This document shows, piece after piece, positions 8,364 through 18,500 of a stretch of 64,000 nucleotides of DNA. A model generated the notes under the pieces. It was not told the DNA's origin. It did not search any database and was given only the letters and a program-made list of their open reading frames with translations. The stretch is from Natranaeroarchaeum aerophilus (GTDB lineage: Archaea > Halobacteriota > Halobacteria > Halobacteriales > Natronoarchaeaceae): the NCBI RefSeq assembly GCF_023638055.1, contig NZ_JAKRVY010000002.1:248001-312000 (forward strand), written 5' to 3'. A program made the position numbers and the translations under genes. Position 1 is the stretch's first letter. Every line of letters starts with the position of its first letter.

Positions 8364-10268
8364 TCATTCAACTGCCGTTTCGTTTACGCGCTCGCTGTCG
8401 ACTTCCTGGACCCGAATCCCCTTCGAGCGGAGATGCTGCAACTGGCGTTGTGCGAAATCCTCTTCGGTCGTCCCACGGGTCGCAAGCACGTACACCCGCG
8501 ACTTCCCAGCGGGGCGCATCGTACGCCCGGCGCGCTGGGAGCCCTGGCGGCGTGACCCCCCGAGTCCCGACGCAAGGATCGCCAGATCGGCGTCGGGAAG
8601 GTCGATTCCCTCGTCGCCCACGCGCGATACGATCAATATATCTCGTTCATCCTGTCGGAACTGGCTGAACAGTTTCTCCCGTCGGGCGTGGGGCATCTCG
8701 CCGCTGATGAACGGAACCGAGAGCGCTTCCGAAAGCGCGTCGCCTTGATCGATGTAGTCGGCAAAGACAAGCGTCTTCGCGTCGCCATGCTCGCCGAGGA
8801 TCGATCGGATCTCGTCGATCTTCACGGGGTTGGCGGCCGCCAACTGACGTTTTTCGTGGCTCTCCGCGGTAGCATACTCCGACTGATAGACGTCCTCGTC
8901 CCAGGGTACGTACCGGATCTCGACTTCGGGTTCCTGCACATAGCCCGCGTCGAACAGTTCGTCCCAGTCGGTGCCGATCGGCGGCCCCACGAGGGTGTAG
9001 ATATCCGCTTCGCGCTCGTCCTCGCGAATCGGCGTTGCCGAAAGCCCGAGTCGATGACGGCTCTGTAACTCCCCGGTTCGCCGGTAGATGTCAGAGGGGA
9101 CGTGATGGACCTCGTCGTAGACGATCAGTCCCCATCGGCGACTGTCAAACAGCGAGCGGTGTCGGTCCATCCCCGCGGTACGGTAGGTCGCAATCGTGAC
9201 CGGTCGCATCTCCTTTGCGCCGCCGTGATACTGGCCGATCTGCTCCGACGTGAGGTTGGTCCGGGCGAGTAGTTCGTCGCGCCACTGACTTGCCAGTTCG
9301 CGGGTTGGGACGAGGATCAGCGTTTCGCCGCCGACGGCTTCCATGATCCCCATCGCGGCGATGGTCTTGCCGCTTCCGGGCGGGCCGACGAGCACGCCCG
9401 ACCCAGCGTCGACGAACCGATTCACCCAGTCTCGCTGGTAGCCTCGCAAGTCGAGATCGAGCGAGACGTCGAGCGGGTCACCCGTTTCCAGATCGCGGTC
9501 GTCCTGGACAGGATAGCCGGCGTCGTAGAGCGTTCTCTTGATCGAGGCTTCCGAGCCCTCCGCGACCCAGCTCTCGGTATCCGACATGGGTGCCCGGAGC
9601 TGAGTTTCGTCGAGTTCCTGTCTGGCGACGTTGCCCATCAACTCGGCGCTCACGGCTTCGAGGACGGTGTAGCCGTCTTCGTGCGTGCGGAGGCGGAACT
9701 GTCTGGCCCGTCGCCACTGGTCTTCGATCCATTCTTCCAGTTCTGGCTGGCGGTCCGGGAGTACCTGTCGGACAGTACGGAGCAGGCGATCGAAGCTCTC
9801 GTAGGGTGCTTGCCAGATATCCTCCTTGCGGATCTCGTAGCGGTAGGCCTCCGCGCCGGAGACGTCGACGAGATGGGCGAACTGTGAGAGCTGTGCGCGG
9901 GTGAACTGGGTCGGCTTGTCGACGACGATCTCGCGGCGTTTGGGAAACGGAATCACGCGTTCGCGGTCGGCAAGCTCGCCCCAGTCGGTCGGAAACCAGA
10001 CGACCGGATCGGTCCCGACTTCGACGCGCTGGACGTCCGTCGCGGCCGTGAGGTTCTCCAGCGCGCCCATCGCTTCGGACTGGCTCCAGTCGTGCTCGCG
10101 GGCGACTTCGCTTGCGGTCACGACCGGCCGACCGAACGCTTCGAGGGCGTCGTGGAAGCTACGCATCGAGAGGGTTCTGGCGGGGTCGTCGACTGCGTCC
10201 GAATTCTCGGGCGGTTCGTCGGTCTCCTCTACTTCTTCGTCAGCAGGCGGGGACTCGTCGTCTGTCAC
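8364..10268 (-). CDS. rad25: XPB/Rad25-type superfamily 2 DNA helicase
   Basis: 634 residues. An acidic N-terminus is followed by a winged-helix-like region (35-75) and an extended domain to about 270, then two RecA-like domains. Walker A is GPPGSGKT (295-302), motif II is DEVHH (385-389), motif III reads LSATPIRED with the RED element (415-417) that marks XPB-like proteins, and motif VI is QRAGRTMRP. XPB helicases open DNA in nucleotide excision repair or transcription. Archaeal XPB is often next to the nuclease bax1; no bax1 is seen here, so the partner must lie elsewhere or the protein works alone. Haloarchaea commonly carry several Rad25 paralogues; which one this is cannot be told. Confidence 0.88.
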   Translation of the reverse strand: MTDDESPPADEEVEETDEPPENSDAVDDPARTLSMRSFHDALEAFGRPVVTASEVAREHDWSQSEAMGALENLTAATDVQRVEVGTDPVVWFPTDWGELADRERVIPFPKRREIVVDKPTQFTRAQLSQFAHLVDVSGAEAYRYEIRKEDIWQAPYESFDRLLRTVRQVLPDRQPELEEWIEDQWRRARQFRLRTHEDGYTVLEAVSAELMGNVARQELDETQLRAPMSDTESWVAEGSEASIKRTLYDAGYPVQDDRDLETGDPLDVSLDLDLRGYQRDWVNRFVDAGSGVLVGPPGSGKTIAAMGIMEAVGGETLILVPTRELASQWRDELLARTNLTSEQIGQYHGGAKEMRPVTIATYRTAGMDRHRSLFDSRRWGLIVYDEVHHVPSDIYRRTGELQSRHRLGLSATPIREDEREADIYTLVGPPIGTDWDELFDAGYVQEPEVEIRYVPWDEDVYQSEYATAESHEKRQLAAANPVKIDEIRSILGEHGDAKTLVFADYIDQGDALSEALSVPFISGEMPHARREKLFSQFRQDERDILIVSRVGDEGIDLPDADLAILASGLGGSRRQGSQRAGRTMRPAGKSRVYVLATRGTTEEDFAQRQLQHLRSKGIRVQEVDSERVNETAVE

Positions 10269-10588
10269 TGGCGTGTTCTAGCGGGTGCGGCGGTCAAACG
10301 CGTTTCGTCGTCTATCGATCACTCTCGATTCTGCCTGACAGCCAGCGCCGCCTGCCCTTCCCCGTCGGCGCGCATACAGCGCGCCTCGGCCACCGCCGCT
10401 GGACGTTGGGGCGTGTGGGAGTGGTAACGTCGCAGTAGAGCTATCGCTCGCTGGTGGGTTTGGAGGTATTCATGCCGGACTCGTACTGATCGCTCTTCGA
10501 TGCTTGCTCCGTGAGAAGTTGTGCGTGGGTGCAGTCCCAAGAGGAATGCACCGTGCATCGACTTCGGCGGAGTTACCGCCAGTGCGAT
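10269..10588. other. 320 bp gap with GC-rich hairpins, no convincing gene
   Basis: Between the helicase start and tRNA-Leu. GGCGCGC at 10367-10373 pairs perfectly with GCGCGCC at 10379-10385 over a 5 nt loop, enclosed by CCAGCG (10342-10347) and CGCTGG (10397-10402). This could be a structured RNA or a terminator downstream of the minus-strand tRNA. A 79-codon minus-strand frame (10319-10558) overlaps it, with an Ala/Arg-rich sequence I do not recognise and no promoter or ribosome site; I do not call it. Confidence 0.35.
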
Positions 10589-10672
10589 GCGTGGGACCGG
10601 ATTTGAACCGGCGGACCTCTACAGGACAGCGCCCTCAACGCTGCGCCGTTGGCCTAGCTTGGCTACCCACGC
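10589..10672 (-). tRNA. trnL-GAG: tRNA-Leu (anticodon GAG)
   Basis: Read on the minus strand the 84 nt fold as a class II tRNA. The acceptor arms GCGTGGG and CCCACGC pair fully. The anticodon stem CAGCG/CGCTG encloses the loop TTGAGGG, giving anticodon GAG for CUC/CUU leucine codons. A variable arm CCT-GTAG-AGG and a T loop TTCAAAT follow. CCA is not encoded. A TATA-like TTTTATCC at 10711-10718 (minus strand) sits about 40 bp upstream of the 5' end, the normal spacing for archaeal tRNA promoters. No intron is present. Confidence 0.95.
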
Positions 10673-10839
10673 TCGCTGTCTTGCTGCACTCCGTTCTATT
10701 CCACGGGTGGATAAAAGGGCTTTCGTTTGTCGGCGGGAGGACAGTCGTTACCACGCGGAGTCGTACCGCGGTTTTTGTCGGTCAGTCACGGCGAGGCGAA
10801 GATCAAACGTTTTGTGACTCGACTTGTTGGGTGGGGGTA

Positions 10840-11856
10840 ATGGATCGTCGTCTGCTGGTGGGATTTACCGGAGCGACCGTCGCGCTCCTGTTGCTCGTCT
10901 ATGCGGTCGGCTGGGACGAGGTGTTCGCTGCTGCAGGCGACGCCTCGTTACCGATCTACGCGCTCGCGTTCGTCGCCGCAGGGGTCTGTCAGGTGTTCCG
11001 GAGTCTGGTCTGGTCCCGACTGCTGGGTGTCGTTGGCGAGGAAGTCTCGCATCTGCTCGTCCTTCGGATCTTCCTGACGGGAATGTTTCTCAAGTACGTC
11101 ACGCCGTACGGTCAGGTCGCTGCAGGACCGGGGATCGCGTACGTGCTCGCCCAGTACACCGAAGCAGAGTACGAGTCCGATCTCGCGACGGTCGTGAGCG
11201 CGGACTTCCTGAACTACGTACCCTATTACAGCTTCGGTGGCGTTGGCTTCCTGTACTTCGTCGTCCAGCAACCACAGTTGCCGGACCTGGGACTCTTTTA
11301 CGTCGCTATCCCGCTTCTCGTCGCGGTAATCGGTATCCTGCTGGTCCTTTTCTGGTCCCGACGCGGGGTCGTCCAGCGCGGGCTGGTGGGGGTTGCAGCG
11401 GGTACTCGCCGGCTCGTCGCCCAGGTGTCGACAGGCCTCGCCGACCGGATCAGCGAGCAAGCGGTGCGCGACCGGCTGGCCGGATTCTACGAAACGCTCG
11501 ACCTGGTCTCGAAAGACCGCCGGAGCGTGGCGATTGCAGTCGTCTACGCCCACGTCGGCTGGTTTTTCCTCATGCTTCCCGTCTACATCGTCGCGCTCGC
11601 GCTCGGGACCCACATCCCGCTCGGGGTTGCGTTCCTGGTCGTCGCGCTGAGCAAGCTCGGGTTTCTGGTTCCCCTCCCTGGGGGGCTGGGTGGGGTCGAA
11701 CTCGTGCTCGCCGCGATGATCTCGCTGTTCGTCGGCCTCTCGCCCGCGACCGCCACTGCGATTGCGATTCTCTACCGGCTGACTGCCTACTGGCAGACCA
11801 TCGCGCTTGGTGGGCTCTGTTCGGCGTCGCTATCGGTGTCCAGTCAGACGGCGTGA
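10840..11856 (+). CDS. Lysylphosphatidylglycerol synthase TM/flippase-like membrane protein
   Basis: 338 residues from the ATG at 10840; the upstream frame extension runs through the tRNA region and is not coding. About eight hydrophobic helices span the protein, beginning at residue 6 (FTGATVALLLLVYAVG). The motif GGLGGVELVLAAMISLF near 285-300 is the signature of the UPF0104/lysylphosphatidylglycerol synthase transmembrane family, whose archaeal members act as putative lipid or glycolipid flippases without the synthase domain. Also typical is FLTGMFLKYVTPYGQVAAGPGIAYVLAQ near 75-100. Substrate is unknown. It stands alone, about 100 bp before sucC. Confidence 0.8.
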   Translation: MDRRLLVGFTGATVALLLLVYAVGWDEVFAAAGDASLPIYALAFVAAGVCQVFRSLVWSRLLGVVGEEVSHLLVLRIFLTGMFLKYVTPYGQVAAGPGIAYVLAQYTEAEYESDLATVVSADFLNYVPYYSFGGVGFLYFVVQQPQLPDLGLFYVAIPLLVAVIGILLVLFWSRRGVVQRGLVGVAAGTRRLVAQVSTGLADRISEQAVRDRLAGFYETLDLVSKDRRSVAIAVVYAHVGWFFLMLPVYIVALALGTHIPLGVAFLVVALSKLGFLVPLPGGLGGVELVLAAMISLFVGLSPATATAIAILYRLTAYWQTIALGGLCSASLSVSSQTA

Positions 11857-11921
11857 ACTGCCGGCTGCTTCTCGTGGGTGCCTGCAAGCGGTGTGGTCAC
11901 CAGCGCCACGTTTCGACACTA

Positions 11922-11957
11922 CTAACTCGGGTTCTGCGAAAGTAAATGACGAGTTAG
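11922..11957 (+). promoter_or_regulatory. Inverted repeat abutting sucC start codon
   Basis: CTAACTCG at 11922-11929 and CGAGTTAG at 11950-11957 are perfect inverse complements separated by 20 nt. The second arm ends one base before the sucC ATG (11959). In RNA this would form an 8 bp stem touching the start codon; as DNA it could be a repressor site. No clear TATA box was found upstream. Confidence 0.45.
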
Positions 11958-11958
11958 A

Positions 11959-13107
11959 ATGAAGCTACACGAATATCAGGCGAAACAGGTGTTCGCCGAC
12001 GCCGGGATTCCGACGCCGCCGTCGACGCTCGCGAAGACCGTCGACGAGGCGGTCGAGGCGGCAGACGAGATTGGCTATCCGGTCGCCATCAAGGCACAGG
12101 TACAGGTCGGTGGACGCGGAAAGGCCGGTGGGATCAAACTCGTCGACGACACAGCGGAGGCCCGCGAAGCCGCCGACTCGATCCTTGGGATGGATCTGAA
12201 GGGGCTGCACGTCGACAGCGTGCTCGTCGAAGGTGCGGTCGATTTCGTCAACGAACTCTATCTGGGCATCACGATGGACCGTAGCGAAGGCAAGCCCGTC
12301 GCGATGGTTTCGACCAAAGGCGGCGTCGATATCGAGCAGGTTGCCGAGGAGGATCCCGATGCGATCGTTCGCGAGCACGTCGATCCGGCCTTCGGGATGT
12401 TCCCGTATCAGGCCCGCCGCGCAGTCTTCGAGGCAGGGGTCGACCGCGAGGTCGCAACTGACGTCGCCTCGGTCCTGCGGACACTCTATCAGCTCTGGGC
12501 CGACAGCGACGCCACGGAAGCCGAAATCAACCCGCTAATGGTTACAGCGGACGACGAAGTGATCGCTGCGGACGCCGTCATGAACATCGACGAGGACGCG
12601 CTGTTCCGCCAGCCCAAACTCGCCGAGATGGAAGACGACTCCGCCGGCGGCGACGAACTCGAAGCCAAGGCCGACGAGTACGGCTTCGATTACGTCCGCC
12701 TCTCGGGCAACGTCGGCATCATCGGCAACGGTGCAGGACTGGTGATGACGACTCTCGACCTCGTGGACCACTACGGCGGCGAACCCGCCAACTTCCTCGA
12801 CGTCGGCGGTGGCGCGAAGGCCGAGCGAATCGCCAACGCGCTGGATATGGTCTTTTCCGACGAGAACGTCGACTCGGTCGTGTTCAACATCTTCGGCGGG
12901 ATCACCCGCGGCGACGAGGTCGCGAAAGGGATCAACAGCGCGCTCGAACAGTTCGACGAGATTCCCAAACCGGTCGTCGTGCGACTCGCCGGGACCAACT
13001 GGGAGGAGGGCATGGAGATCCTCAATGAGGACCTCGTAACCGTCGAGAAGACGCTGGAGGATGCGGTGCAACGCTCGGTCGAGTACGCAACGGAGGTGCA
13101 AGAATAA
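11959..13107 (+). CDS. sucC: Succinyl-CoA synthetase (ADP-forming) beta subunit
   Basis: 382 residues. It is the nucleotide-binding subunit of the citric-acid-cycle enzyme that interconverts succinyl-CoA and succinate with phosphorylation of ADP or GDP. The N-terminal ATP-grasp domain starts [18 protein letters not shown] and contains [17 protein letters not shown] (about 46-62). The C-terminal CoA-ligase domain has [14 protein letters not shown] and [16 protein letters not shown], both standard. The stop codon TAA overlaps the sucD start (ATG within AATAATG), indicating translational coupling in a sucCD operon. Confidence 0.97.
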   Translation: MKLHEYQAKQVFADAGIPTPPSTLAKTVDEAVEAADEIGYPVAIKAQVQVGGRGKAGGIKLVDDTAEAREAADSILGMDLKGLHVDSVLVEGAVDFVNELYLGITMDRSEGKPVAMVSTKGGVDIEQVAEEDPDAIVREHVDPAFGMFPYQARRAVFEAGVDREVATDVASVLRTLYQLWADSDATEAEINPLMVTADDEVIAADAVMNIDEDALFRQPKLAEMEDDSAGGDELEAKADEYGFDYVRLSGNVGIIGNGAGLVMTTLDLVDHYGGEPANFLDVGGGAKAERIANALDMVFSDENVDSVVFNIFGGITRGDEVAKGINSALEQFDEIPKPVVVRLAGTNWEEGMEILNEDLVTVEKTLEDAVQRSVEYATEVQE

Positions 13108-13976
13108 TGTCCGTTCTAGTCGATGATGATACGCGCGTCGTAGTGCAGGGGATCACCGGTGGGGAAGGCAAGTTCCACGCCGGACAGATGATCGAGTACG
13201 GGACCAACGTCGTCGCCGGTGCGGTGCCGGGCCGCGGTGGGCAGGAGGTCCACGGCGTGCCGGTGTACGATACCGTCGACGAAGCAGCACGAAAAGAAGA
13301 TGCCGACGCATCGGTAATCTTCGTCCCACCCGCTTTTGCTGGCGATGCCATCTTCGAGGCACTGGACTCGCCACTCGACCTTGCGGTCGCCATCACTGAA
13401 GGCGTTCCAACCCAGGATATGGCGAAGGTGAACAAACGCCTCTCCGAAACCGATACGAAACTGATCGGACCGAACTGTCCCGGCCTCATTACACCCGGCG
13501 AGGCGAAACTCGGTATCCTGCCCGGGAACATCTTCTCCTCGGGTAACGTCGGTCTCGTCTCCCGTTCCGGTACCCTCACGTACCAGGTTGTCGACAACCT
13601 CACCGATCGCGGCCTCGGCCAGTCGACCGCCATCGGCATTGGCGGGGACCCGATCATCGGGACGACCTTCATCGACGCCCTCGAGGAGTTTGAGGCCGAC
13701 CCCGATACTGACGTCGTCGTGATGTGCGGCGAAATCGGTGGCGAGGACGAAGAGCAGGCGGCAGCCTACATCGCCGAGAATATGGACACGCCGGTCGCCG
13801 GTTTCATCGCGGGCCGCACCGCACCGCCGGGCAAACGGATGGGCCACGCCGGTGCGATCGTCTCCGGTTCCGGTACTGGGACCGCGGAGTCCAAAATCAA
13901 CGCGCTCAACGACGCCGGCGTCCCGGTCGGCGACACGCCCGAAGAGGTCGCCGACGCCGTCGAAGACCTGCTGTAA
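13107..13976 (+). CDS. sucD: Succinyl-CoA synthetase alpha subunit
   Basis: 289 residues, the CoA-binding subunit carrying the phosphohistidine. The Rossmann-like N-terminus has [22 protein letters not shown] (10-31) and [35 protein letters not shown] (about 124-141) and [11 protein letters not shown] (about 152) are conserved, and the catalytic histidine lies in [21 protein letters not shown] near residue 247. It starts one base before the end of sucC, so the two are co-translated. It converges with the downstream carboxymuconolactone-decarboxylase-like gene, leaving 14 bp. Confidence 0.97.
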   Translation: MSVLVDDDTRVVVQGITGGEGKFHAGQMIEYGTNVVAGAVPGRGGQEVHGVPVYDTVDEAARKEDADASVIFVPPAFAGDAIFEALDSPLDLAVAITEGVPTQDMAKVNKRLSETDTKLIGPNCPGLITPGEAKLGILPGNIFSSGNVGLVSRSGTLTYQVVDNLTDRGLGQSTAIGIGGDPIIGTTFIDALEEFEADPDTDVVVMCGEIGGEDEEQAAAYIAENMDTPVAGFIAGRTAPPGKRMGHAGAIVSGSGTGTAESKINALNDAGVPVGDTPEEVADAVEDLL

Positions 13977-13990
13977 CAGCGGCCGTTCTT

Positions 13991-14323
13991 CTATTCTTCT
14001 GCGAAGTCGTCGATCCAGCTGAGCCCCGCCATTGCCTCCGGAAAGCCAAGTGTCGGGATCGCGAGGATCCCAACGTGTCGAAGTGCGTCAGCATCGATCC
14101 CCTCGTCGAGCCCGCGCCGAGTGTGGGAGTGGACCGCACCCTCCGATTGCGCGCCGACTGCCAGCGCGAGCTTTACGAGTCGTTTCGTCTCGTTGTCGAT
14201 GGGGCCGGCCTCCGAACAGGCTTTGCCAAGGTCCGAGTACGCCTCCCAGACGTCGGGCTGTTCGCTTGCGAGTCGACCCGGCACTGACGGCAGTTCGTCC
14301 GTATCGTCGATTTCGTCAGCCAT
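13991..14323 (-). CDS. Carboxymuconolactone decarboxylase/AhpD-like protein lacking Cys pair
   Basis: 110 residues using the ATG at 14323 (MADEIDDTDEL); the longer frame to 14350 adds nine residues of little merit. The core ETKRLVKLALAVGAQSEGAV followed by HSHTRRGLDEG is the CMD/AhpD fold signature. In active AhpD-type members this segment reads E-x-x-C-x-x-C-x-x-H; here both cysteines are absent while the histidine remains, so a thiol peroxidase-linked redox role is unlikely. Its function, perhaps a small ligand-binding or lactone-handling protein, is unknown. Confidence 0.78.
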   Translation of the reverse strand: MADEIDDTDELPSVPGRLASEQPDVWEAYSDLGKACSEAGPIDNETKRLVKLALAVGAQSEGAVHSHTRRGLDEGIDADALRHVGILAIPTLGFPEAMAGLSWIDDFAEE

Positions 14324-14446
14324 ACACGTACCATCGCGGCGCGCTATCAAGATAGCTTGGGTTCGTTCATCGAGTGACCAGCGAATTTGCGAAAAAATCG
14401 GCGCTCTTCGGAGGATTGATGTTCTGCTGAGCGATAGCTCTCGGCC

Positions 14447-14932
14447 ATGGAAACTGTCGAGTACGAGCCTATCGGAACGATCTATACCCCCTTCGAAGAC
14501 CCCGACGGAATGCCGATTCAGCCGTCGGGGGACGAAGCAGCGCGGGGGACAGTAGTCCTCGACCCCCAGTACGCCGACGGTCTAACTGATCTCGACGGGT
14601 TCTCACACTGTATCCTCCTGTATCACTTTCACGCCGGCGAGGACGGTGCCTCGATGAGTGTAGAGCCGTTCCTCGACGAAACGGAACGCGGACTCTTTGC
14701 AACTCGCGCTCCGCGTCGCCCTAACCGGATCGGGCTGTCAGTTGTTTCCGTGGAATCTATCGACGACAACGAGCTCACTGTCGGGGATGTCGACGTAGTG
14801 GACGGAACGCCGTTGCTCGATATCAAACCGCTCGTTTCGGGGTTCGATATTCCCTCGTCCACCGACGACGGGTGGGTTGCGGAGAGTCACGAGGACGTCG
14901 AGGCGAAAACAGCAGATGACCGGTTTCTGTGA
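14447..14932 (+). CDS. trmO: TrmO-type tRNA m6t6A37 methyltransferase
   Basis: 161 residues of the TsaA/YaeB family. TrmO uses SAM to N6-methylate t6A at position 37 of ANN-decoding tRNAs. Visible signatures: EPIGTIYTPFEDPDGMPIQP (residues 6-25), LTDLDGFSHCILLYHFH (46-62), and APRRPNRIGLSVVSV near 86-100, the conserved R-P-N-x-I-G SAM-binding stretch, followed by DGTPLLDIKPLV. The order and length match bacterial and archaeal TrmO. It stands alone, transcribed away from the CMD-like gene. Confidence 0.9.
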   Translation: METVEYEPIGTIYTPFEDPDGMPIQPSGDEAARGTVVLDPQYADGLTDLDGFSHCILLYHFHAGEDGASMSVEPFLDETERGLFATRAPRRPNRIGLSVVSVESIDDNELTVGDVDVVDGTPLLDIKPLVSGFDIPSSTDDGWVAESHEDVEAKTADDRFL

Positions 14933-14977
14933 TCCGCTTGGGTCAAGATCGCCAGTCCAGTTTTCGCTCGAAATACG

Positions 14978-15493
14978 CTATTCCGACTCATCTCTCGAGG
15001 ACAGTGGCTCGGCCGGAACCCCGGCAACTGTCTCACCCGGGGGGACGTCCTCAGTGACTAACGAGTTCGCCGCAACCTGTGCACCGTTACCGATCTTGAC
15101 GCCCGGAAGGACGACTGCGCCCGCACCGATCATCGCTCGCTCGCCAACGACCACCTCACCAAGTCGGTACTCGTCTTGCAGGAACTCGTGACAGAGCAAT
15201 GTGGCGTCGTAACCGATGATCGCGTGATCTTCGACGGCGATCAGCTCCGGCCAGAAGACGTCCGGCGTCGATTCGAGTCCCCATGAGACGCCCTCGCCGA
15301 CGCTCACGCCGAGGCGGCGGAGGAGCCAGCTCTTGAGTGTGAGGCTGGGTGATATCCGGCAGAGGACTATAACGACGTAGTTCAGCATGATCCGTAGCGG
15401 GTGTTTTGCGTCAGGCCAATGCCGGAGCGAGTTCAGCGGGCCGGGCGTCCCGTGATAGGAGAGTCGGTCGTGGCGTGATCCTCTATCTGTCAC
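14978..15493 (-). CDS. Left-handed beta-helix acyltransferase (hexapeptide repeat)
   Basis: 171 residues. The C-terminal half shows hexapeptide repeats ([LIV]-G-x4): VVVGERAMIGAGAVVLPGVK followed by IGNGAQVAANSLVTEDVP and the standard ending ETVAGVPAEPL. The N-terminal half has a hydrophobic stretch (IMLNYVVIVLCRI, about 35-47) that may associate with the membrane. Such trimeric enzymes transfer acetyl or acyl groups from CoA to sugars or amino acids; the substrate cannot be read from sequence, and there is no neighbouring sugar-biosynthesis cluster. Confidence 0.8.
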   Translation of the reverse strand: MTDRGSRHDRLSYHGTPGPLNSLRHWPDAKHPLRIMLNYVVIVLCRISPSLTLKSWLLRRLGVSVGEGVSWGLESTPDVFWPELIAVEDHAIIGYDATLLCHEFLQDEYRLGEVVVGERAMIGAGAVVLPGVKIGNGAQVAANSLVTEDVPPGETVAGVPAEPLSSRDESE

Positions 15494-15556
15494 AGTGCTG
15501 GGGTTCTTTCCGGGCGAATATAAACCGGTCGCCCGACCGGCTATTGTCCGGAGCTG

Positions 15557-18500
15557 CTACATGAACCCGCCAAGACCCGTCTGCTCCTGCCCGCTTTTTA
15601 CTTCCGACCACGAGATATCGAGCGCTTCGAGTACTCGCTCGATCGGCCCCTTGAGAGTCTTGTCGAGCATCTTGTCGTAGTCGATTTCGAACTCCTCTGG
15701 GATCTGATCGTCGTACTCGAAACAGATCACGTCCGGATCCCGTTTGAACTCTCCGTAGAGTAGGTCTGTCTGTGGGTCAAAGCCCTCCTCACGCTCCATC
15801 CGCTCGAAGTAATCGGGGTGGACCTTCTTCAGGTAGACCCGTTTCGGCTTCGAGCCGCTGGAGAAGTTCGTCCCCAGCAGCTCGTTGGCGTACTTCGCCC
15901 CCCGGACCTGCGCTGTGTCGGTGTCGTAGTTGTCGAGTTTCTTGCCGATCCCGCCCGGAATCCCGATTTCGTCCAGCGAAACCTCGCCAGCCTGCACTTC
16001 CTGAATGATGTCGTGGACGTACGTCTTGACGTCCTCGATATCCTCACCGCGGACGATCCGGGTAATCACCTCCAGCTGGACTTCCTTGGTGATCTGTGCG
16101 ATATCAGAACGCTGGTACTCGAAGCCGGTGATGTCGATGTCGTCGACGTCTTTGCCCTCCTTCCAGACGATGTGGCCCGCATAGCGTTTCTTTTTGCCCG
16201 CCTGGAAGAACCGTCGATAGAGCTTCTCGAACTCGATCTGGAAGCGATGGTGCTCGGCATTCAGCTGGTCGAGAGCGAACTCGTCGTACGACCCGTTGAT
16301 CTGTTCTTCGAGTTCGTACCCCTTTTCGATAGTTGCTGCCAGCGATTCCAGCTCCTCTTCGCTCATTTCCGGGTGGCTCTCACGCATGGAATCGGTAACC
16401 ACGACATCTGCTTCGACGTCGTCGGGTTGGACATGTCCGATTTCCAACATGACGCTGTCAGTGTCCCCGTATGCGACTTCGTGTCCTGCCTCGTTGGCGG
16501 CGTCTTCAGTATGTTCGATCACCTCACGTCCTGTTGCAGTTACTGCTGCTCCCATTTCCTTGTCGTACAGGCGGAACCGATCCCACCCAAGTACGCCGTA
16601 TAAAGAATTCCCGACATTTTGGAAGGTGCCGTTCCGACCGGCCAGCAGAGTGTTATTGTCCGCAACCGTGACACAATAGACGCCATTTTCTGCTGTGCTT
16701 CGGGACCCGCTCCTGTGCATCCGGAACGAGTTCTTTCCGTTTTCTGTACAGTAGATTCGCCACGTATCACTGTCACGGCTATAACTTGCAGTCAATCCGA
16801 GATGTGTACACAGCCGTAGGACGTCGTCACGAAGCTGTTTGCTCGTAGTTGAGTAACGCCAAGAGTTCTTCTGGCGGTCCCCATCGCCCTCAATCAACAC
16901 GTCAAGAAACTCTTCTTTGCGTTCTTTTGAGGCCTTGAACACCATCTCAGGGATACGTTTCTTTTTACTGCCACTACCGCAGAGTTCACGAAGTAAATCG
17001 GCTAAGACTCGGCTGGAGAAACTCACAGAACGTCCGTTATTGACATAGTGGTAATCGGCAACAGAATCAATCAATGATTCAATATGCTCTAGGTTCTTCG
17101 AATCTTCCTGTGCTATTTTGATCCGGTAATTTGCGGTGTCGGCTTCGTAGACGTTCCCTTCAGCAATGTACCACGCCATTAGCTCGAGGAAAGAGTCAGT
17201 CGAGATACGACGGGTAACATTCGGACTACCATACTTAGCTGCAAGCTTTGTCCCACCATCTGTCGCTGTCAGTGGAGTATTGGTATGGCGACGAACCAGC
17301 TCCTCCAAGTCGATCATGTCGTTGAGGCAGGATTCGTGATCGAAATCCCAATCGTACGGCATTTCGTAGTTGCAACACTCGTAGAGGTCTCCCGCTTCGA
17401 CGAATCCCCAGTCATCTTCGGTGATCCCATTCCTGTCGTTTTTCCGGACCAGCGTCCGGTGGTTCGGCGTCACACTGAGATCGATCTTGCTCGTCTCGAT
17501 GTCGACCAGTTCCCCACGATACTCCGGATACTCGTGGGTCTCGACGACCGGTTTTCGCTCCATCTCCAGCGTGTCAGGATCGATGGAGTACACCTCGTCT
17601 CCAATGTCGAGGTCCCTGATGTTCTCGACGCCTCGGGGCGTGAGAACGTCCGTATCCGGCGTGAAACAGTTCATAATAACCTTGACAGCTCCCTGCTGCT
17701 GGTCGTATCTCGCGTAGGCTTCGCTGTCGGGGTCGTGCTCGTTTCGGAGTTCCTTTTTGTTCTCTCGCTCGGTCAGCAGTTCGTCGACCATCTCCCGGAT
17801 GATCCCGTCGGGCTCCTTGCGGAAGTGTGTCCCGTTGGGTGCCCGGTAGGTCTCGTCGCCGTACTCGTCGGGATCGACTTTCGTCTCGGGCGAGGCGTTC
17901 GTCGTCACCATACACATCGGATAGAGGGACTGTCCGACCCACTGGAAGTTCCCGTTCCGTCCGGCGAGGACGGCGTGATTGTCCTTTGCTGTGATGCAGT
18001 ACACGTCGCCGTCGTGGTCCTCGACGGTGGCGTTGGTCTCCTTTTTGAACGAGCCGCGTTTGCCGACCGAGACGTACCACGTTCCGTCATCCTGTTTCGA
18101 TGCGGTCGGTTTGTGCCCACAGCGGACCGCGAGGTCTACTGCGGCGTCTTTGAGTCGGTCGCTTTTCGTCCAGAACTTGCCGAGTCCCGATTCTGTGCGG
18201 GAGCCGTCCCCCCGAATCATCGTTTCGAGCAATCCTTCGAGTAGTTCGCCGTCGAGATCGAACACCCACGCGGGGAGTTGCTTGGTCGCGTAGCCGTCCC
18301 CACAGTTGTCCTCGAGCCAGTTCAGCAGATACTGGTTGGAGATATTGATGCCGCGGTCGTCGGTGTTGTAGTTGATCCCCATTCGATCGAGGAGAGAGCG
18401 GATCGCTTCCCTGCCATCAGGATCGCTCTGATGGATCGTCACCCGGCCTGCTGCACGGTCGGCACTCCCCTCGGTGACGTACCAGCCCAGCAGCGATAGC

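Noticed and set aside
10319-10558. 79-codon minus-strand frame between helicase and tRNA-Leu
   Set aside because: No promoter, no ribosome site, no family resemblance; a structured RNA or terminator explains the region as well.
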